From NCBI RefSeq assembly GCF_004342685.1, contig NZ_SMBZ01000019.1, positions 1 through 64,000 of the forward strand: 64,000 nt of DNA. The letters run 5' to 3'. Position 1 is the stretch's first letter. Each line of letters opens with the position of its first letter. Below are positions 61,760 through 64,000 of the stretch, one piece after another. The DNA is from Sphingobacterium alimentarium (GTDB taxonomy: Bacteria > Bacteroidota > Bacteroidia > Sphingobacteriales > Sphingobacteriaceae). Made by a program: the position numbers and the translations under genes. The notes below the pieces were generated by a model. It saw nothing but the letters and a program-made list of their open reading frames with translations. It was not told where the DNA came from and made no database searches.

Positions 61760-62781
61760 TGCTCTTTAACGATAACATCAAATTTCAAATTATATTTTAA
61801 AGAGGAAAAATCATCCAGACTTGTCAATGTAAACGAAAGTGGATATTTTACAGCCAGTGCACTGTCACTATTGATTTTCAAAAATTCATCAACTGCTCCT
61901 TTAATTTCACTCATCCCTTTCGCATATTTTATAAAGCTATCTTTGTTTGCACTATCTCTCCTGTATATAAGTAAATTACTAGCCTTTAAAACTTCCTCAT
62001 CAATTCTATTTAAGGATGTCTTATTTAATAATTTTTCTAACACCCTATTGAAAGATGCTTTTGTAGAATCACTCTCTGCATACAGTGCATATTCGAAACC
62101 GAAAGTTACTGATGATAAATAATGAGGGTTTATATTTTCAGACTTAACTTTTTTAACAAAACTCTGATCATAATTAGCACTGAATTCTACGATATCTGTA
62201 AACAAAGTAAGATACTCTAATTTTGAATGATTGACAATACCATATTTCTTGCGAATATAAGTCGAATCATTAACAGCTACTAAAGACTTTATAATTTCAT
62301 AATCATTTCGATTTGCTATGTAATATTGAAGAGTTGCATAGTCGAAGAAGGAAGAATTGTTAAGAGAAGATAATGTAGAACTTCCTACTGTAAATTTCTT
62401 CGCATAACTAAACATCTCATTATAAGATGGGACGAAATTAGCTATATCGGCTGAAAAATTGCTCGGACTGAATATACTAGTCTTTGTATATTTTAGTTCC
62501 TTATTAGGAATTGGAATAATATTTAAAAATTTTGATGTATCTTTCAAATTCCATAAACTGCCAATATAAAAGTTTTCTGCATTATCATCATAAATTTTGA
62601 AATCGGATATTTCAACTACAGTACCTTTTTTGATGATTTTTGAACCATTAATAATTCCTGTTTCATCGACTTCTTTCTTTGTACTATCTATTTTAACAGG
62701 AGGATCAGGTTTCGATTTTGTACAGCTAAAACAAAAAATAAACGCAATAGCATAGATTATTATCGATAATTTATTCAACAT
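61756..62781 (-). CDS. Lipoprotein resembling cholesterol-dependent cytolysins, lacking domain 4
   Basis: This 341-residue protein has a signal peptide with lipobox CFSC (Cys20). Several blocks, in order, resemble the pore-forming domains 1-3 of thiol-activated cytolysins. Residues 189-205 (EYLTLFTDIVEFSANYD) match the cytolysin strand AYKQIFYTVSADLP. Residues 222-254 (LSSVTFGFEYALYAESDSTK, then ASFNRVLEKLLNK) match SNVAYGRTIYVKLETTS and DVQAAFKALIKN. Residues 311-331 (VKYPLSFTLTSLDDFSSLKY) match YPISYTSVFLKDNSVA. The protein ends there, so the C-terminal cholesterol-binding domain with its Trp-rich undecapeptide is absent. The match is by eye and distant. It is monocistronic and more AT-rich than its neighbours. 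Confidence 0.55.
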   Translation of the reverse strand: MLNKLSIIIYAIAFIFCFSCTKSKPDPPVKIDSTKKEVDETGIINGSKIIKKGTVVEISDFKIYDDNAENFYIGSLWNLKDTSKFLNIIPIPNKELKYTKTSIFSPSNFSADIANFVPSYNEMFSYAKKFTVGSSTLSSLNNSSFFDYATLQYYIANRNDYEIIKSLVAVNDSTYIRKKYGIVNHSKLEYLTLFTDIVEFSANYDQSFVKKVKSENINPHYLSSVTFGFEYALYAESDSTKASFNRVLEKLLNKTSLNRIDEEVLKASNLLIYRRDSANKDSFIKYAKGMSEIKGAVDEFLKINSDSALAVKYPLSFTLTSLDDFSSLKYNLKFDVIVKEQ

Positions 62782-62862
62782 AGTATTTACATTTTACTTA
62801 AATAAGCATAAGTTAAAAAAAATAAACACAAAAAAATAAAATAAATTAACCTGATTAAAAGT

Positions 62863-63816
62863 TTAGAAATTAGAATTATAGAGACTTCCCTGCTTTACGC
62901 CCCTAGCTTCAAGACCTTTATCAATATAAGTTTGAATACCTGATTTCTTTAAACCCCAATTGGGCGCAATTAACAAATCTTGGTCTGCAATACCAAAAAC
63001 ACGTTGAATGATAATATCAGGTCTCAGTAAGGGAATAAATTTAGCTAAAAATTCCGTATACTCCTCCATGGAGAATAACTTGAACGGTTCACGTTTGTAT
63101 TTGACACCCATGATAGATCCTTCTACAATATGTAGGTGATGGAGTTTAACGAATTTAATCTGCGGATGTTTGTTGATTTCTTCTGCATATTGAAGCATCA
63201 TTTCTTCGGTTTCCCATGGAAATCCAAATATAGTATGTACACACAATTCCAACTTCGTATTTTCCAACATCTTCATGGTGGACAAGAACTCATCATGTGA
63301 ACATCCTCTATTGATACGTTCTAATGTATTATTGTAAATGGATTCCATACCCATTTCCAAATCCACATCCAATCGATCTGTGTAGGATTCCAATAAAGCA
63401 ATTTTTTCAAAATCCAGACAATCTGGACGTGTACCTACAGATAAGCCTAATGTATTTTCAGGATCTATACTCAAGGCTTCATCATACATCATTTTGAGTA
63501 AATGTGTAGGCGCATAAGTATTGGTGTTGGGTTGGAAATAAATAATAAATTTCTCCGCACCATAATTATTACGAGCACGCTCGATGCCATTCTCCACTTG
63601 CTCACGGATAGAAGGAATCTTACGAGCCGTATCAGGTGTAAATGAGTCTACATTACAATATGTACAGCCACCATATCCTTTGCTACCATCCCGGTTTGGA
63701 CAAGTAAAATTACCATCTACGATAACTTTAAATACTTTCTGCCCGTTGTACTTTTCTTTCAGATACGCTCCGTAATGATTATACGGCTTAATACCATTGT
63801 CTAATGCTGTTCCCAT
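62863..63816 (-). CDS. TIGR01212/YhcC-like radical SAM protein
   Basis: This 317-residue protein has an N-terminal iron-sulfur motif (FTCPNRDGSKGYGGCTYCNV) and then a radical SAM barrel (YFQPNTNTYAPTHLLKMMYD, LSVGTRPDCLDFEKIALLE, ERINRGCSHDEFLSTMKMLE). Length and motifs match TIGR01212. The reaction of the family is not established. A -7 box at 63824-63831 is seven bases from the ATG. Confidence 0.9.
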   Translation of the reverse strand: MGTALDNGIKPYNHYGAYLKEKYNGQKVFKVIVDGNFTCPNRDGSKGYGGCTYCNVDSFTPDTARKIPSIREQVENGIERARNNYGAEKFIIYFQPNTNTYAPTHLLKMMYDEALSIDPENTLGLSVGTRPDCLDFEKIALLESYTDRLDVDLEMGMESIYNNTLERINRGCSHDEFLSTMKMLENTKLELCVHTIFGFPWETEEMMLQYAEEINKHPQIKFVKLHHLHIVEGSIMGVKYKREPFKLFSMEEYTEFLAKFIPLLRPDIIIQRVFGIADQDLLIAPNWGLKKSGIQTYIDKGLEARGVKQGSLYNSNF

Positions 63817-63823
63817 TCGGTTA

Positions 63824-63831
63824 CAAAGGTA
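63824..63831 (-). promoter_or_regulatory. -7 promoter box abutting the radical SAM gene
   Basis: On the minus strand TACCTTTG is followed by seven bases and then the ATG, so the mRNA leader would be absent or very short. The -33 element is not clear. Confidence 0.5.
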
Positions 63832-64000
63832 GACAAATTAATCTTGGTGGAAAAATGAATAATAATGCTCTTTAAAAATAGAATATATATTAATTAGCAA
63901 TACGTTTAAATGATCCTATCATCTTTTTATCAATAAACAGGTATAACTTCCCTTCACTAAATATATAGGAATTTATACTTCTTATATTTGTTCCAAAGTA

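Noticed and set aside
1-64000. CRISPR array, prophage, tRNA or rRNA genes
   Set aside because: I saw no regularly spaced repeats, phage structural genes, tRNA cloverleafs or rRNA sequence on reading the window.

Overview
The window looks like a chromosome segment of a member of the Bacteroidota, most likely a Sphingobacteriaceae (Sphingobacterium/Pedobacter-like) bacterium; the species cannot be named from sequence alone. The evidence is an AT-leaning composition, many promoter -7 boxes of the TAnnTTTG type, TonB-dependent receptor, fimbrillin, HYC_CC_PP and TamB families of the bacteroidete kind, a fused CcoNO subunit of cbb3 oxidase, and scarce Shine-Dalgarno sequences.

Layout. 1-1.4 kb: a decayed IS1634-type transposase at the window edge. 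1.4-8.6 kb: housekeeping genes (NlpE-like lipoprotein, TPR protein, EtfBA, DUF151 nuclease-like protein, nucleoside MFS permease, NlpC/P60 hydrolase, DMT permease) and an orphan 3' scrap of an esterase gene. 8.7-13.5 kb: an envelope/regulation block with a VWA lipoprotein-like protein, an ECF sigma factor coupled to a membrane partner, TonB, and a 37-residue membrane micro-ORF. 13.6-16.7 kb: a copper-type TonB receptor with an HMA domain and a His-rich linker behind a HYC_CC_PP protein. 16.7-18.1 kb: a dead IS4-family element with a 9-bp target duplication, sitting in the loop of a terminator. 18.1-20.6 kb: Maf, KdsC, a probable small RNA gene, and FloA. 20.7-27.2 kb: a four-gene signalling operon (hybrid kinase, CheR, CheB, hybrid kinase). 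27.2-38.2 kb: azurin, two dihydrolipoyl dehydrogenases, a thioesterase, a LacI regulator, an S41 peptidase, an ABC ATPase, SucC and DUF4230. 38.4-39.8 kb: a fimbrillin pseudogene preceded by a 55-residue ORF. 40.1-46.7 kb: TamB, TsaD, a small conserved protein and a methyltransferase. 46.7-48.8 kb: an intact IS1634-family element flanked by 240-bp direct repeats that copy the 3' end of tex. 48.6-53 kb: Tex, TatA and a MATE exporter. 53-58.7 kb: the cbb3 oxidase cluster ccoNO-Q-P-G-H plus a TauE/SafE-like protein. 58.9-64 kb: lytic transglycosylase, a pseudouridine synthase with a long repetitive tail, a MazG-like hydrolase, a lipoprotein resembling cholesterol-dependent cytolysins without their C-terminal domain, and a TIGR01212 radical SAM protein.

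Together the window encodes aerobic and microaerobic respiration (cbb3 oxidase, azurin, Etf, Lpd, SucC), copper handling, and cell-envelope upkeep. The observations most worth a second look are the candidate small RNA at 19441-19550, whose promoter carries FNR-geometry palindromes resembling one upstream of the cbb3 operon; the cytolysin-like lipoprotein at 61756-62781; the IS1634 insertion with its very long duplication; the TamB frame that has no ordinary start codon ahead of its membrane anchor; and the HK-CheR-CheB-HK operon with no chemotaxis genes beside it.
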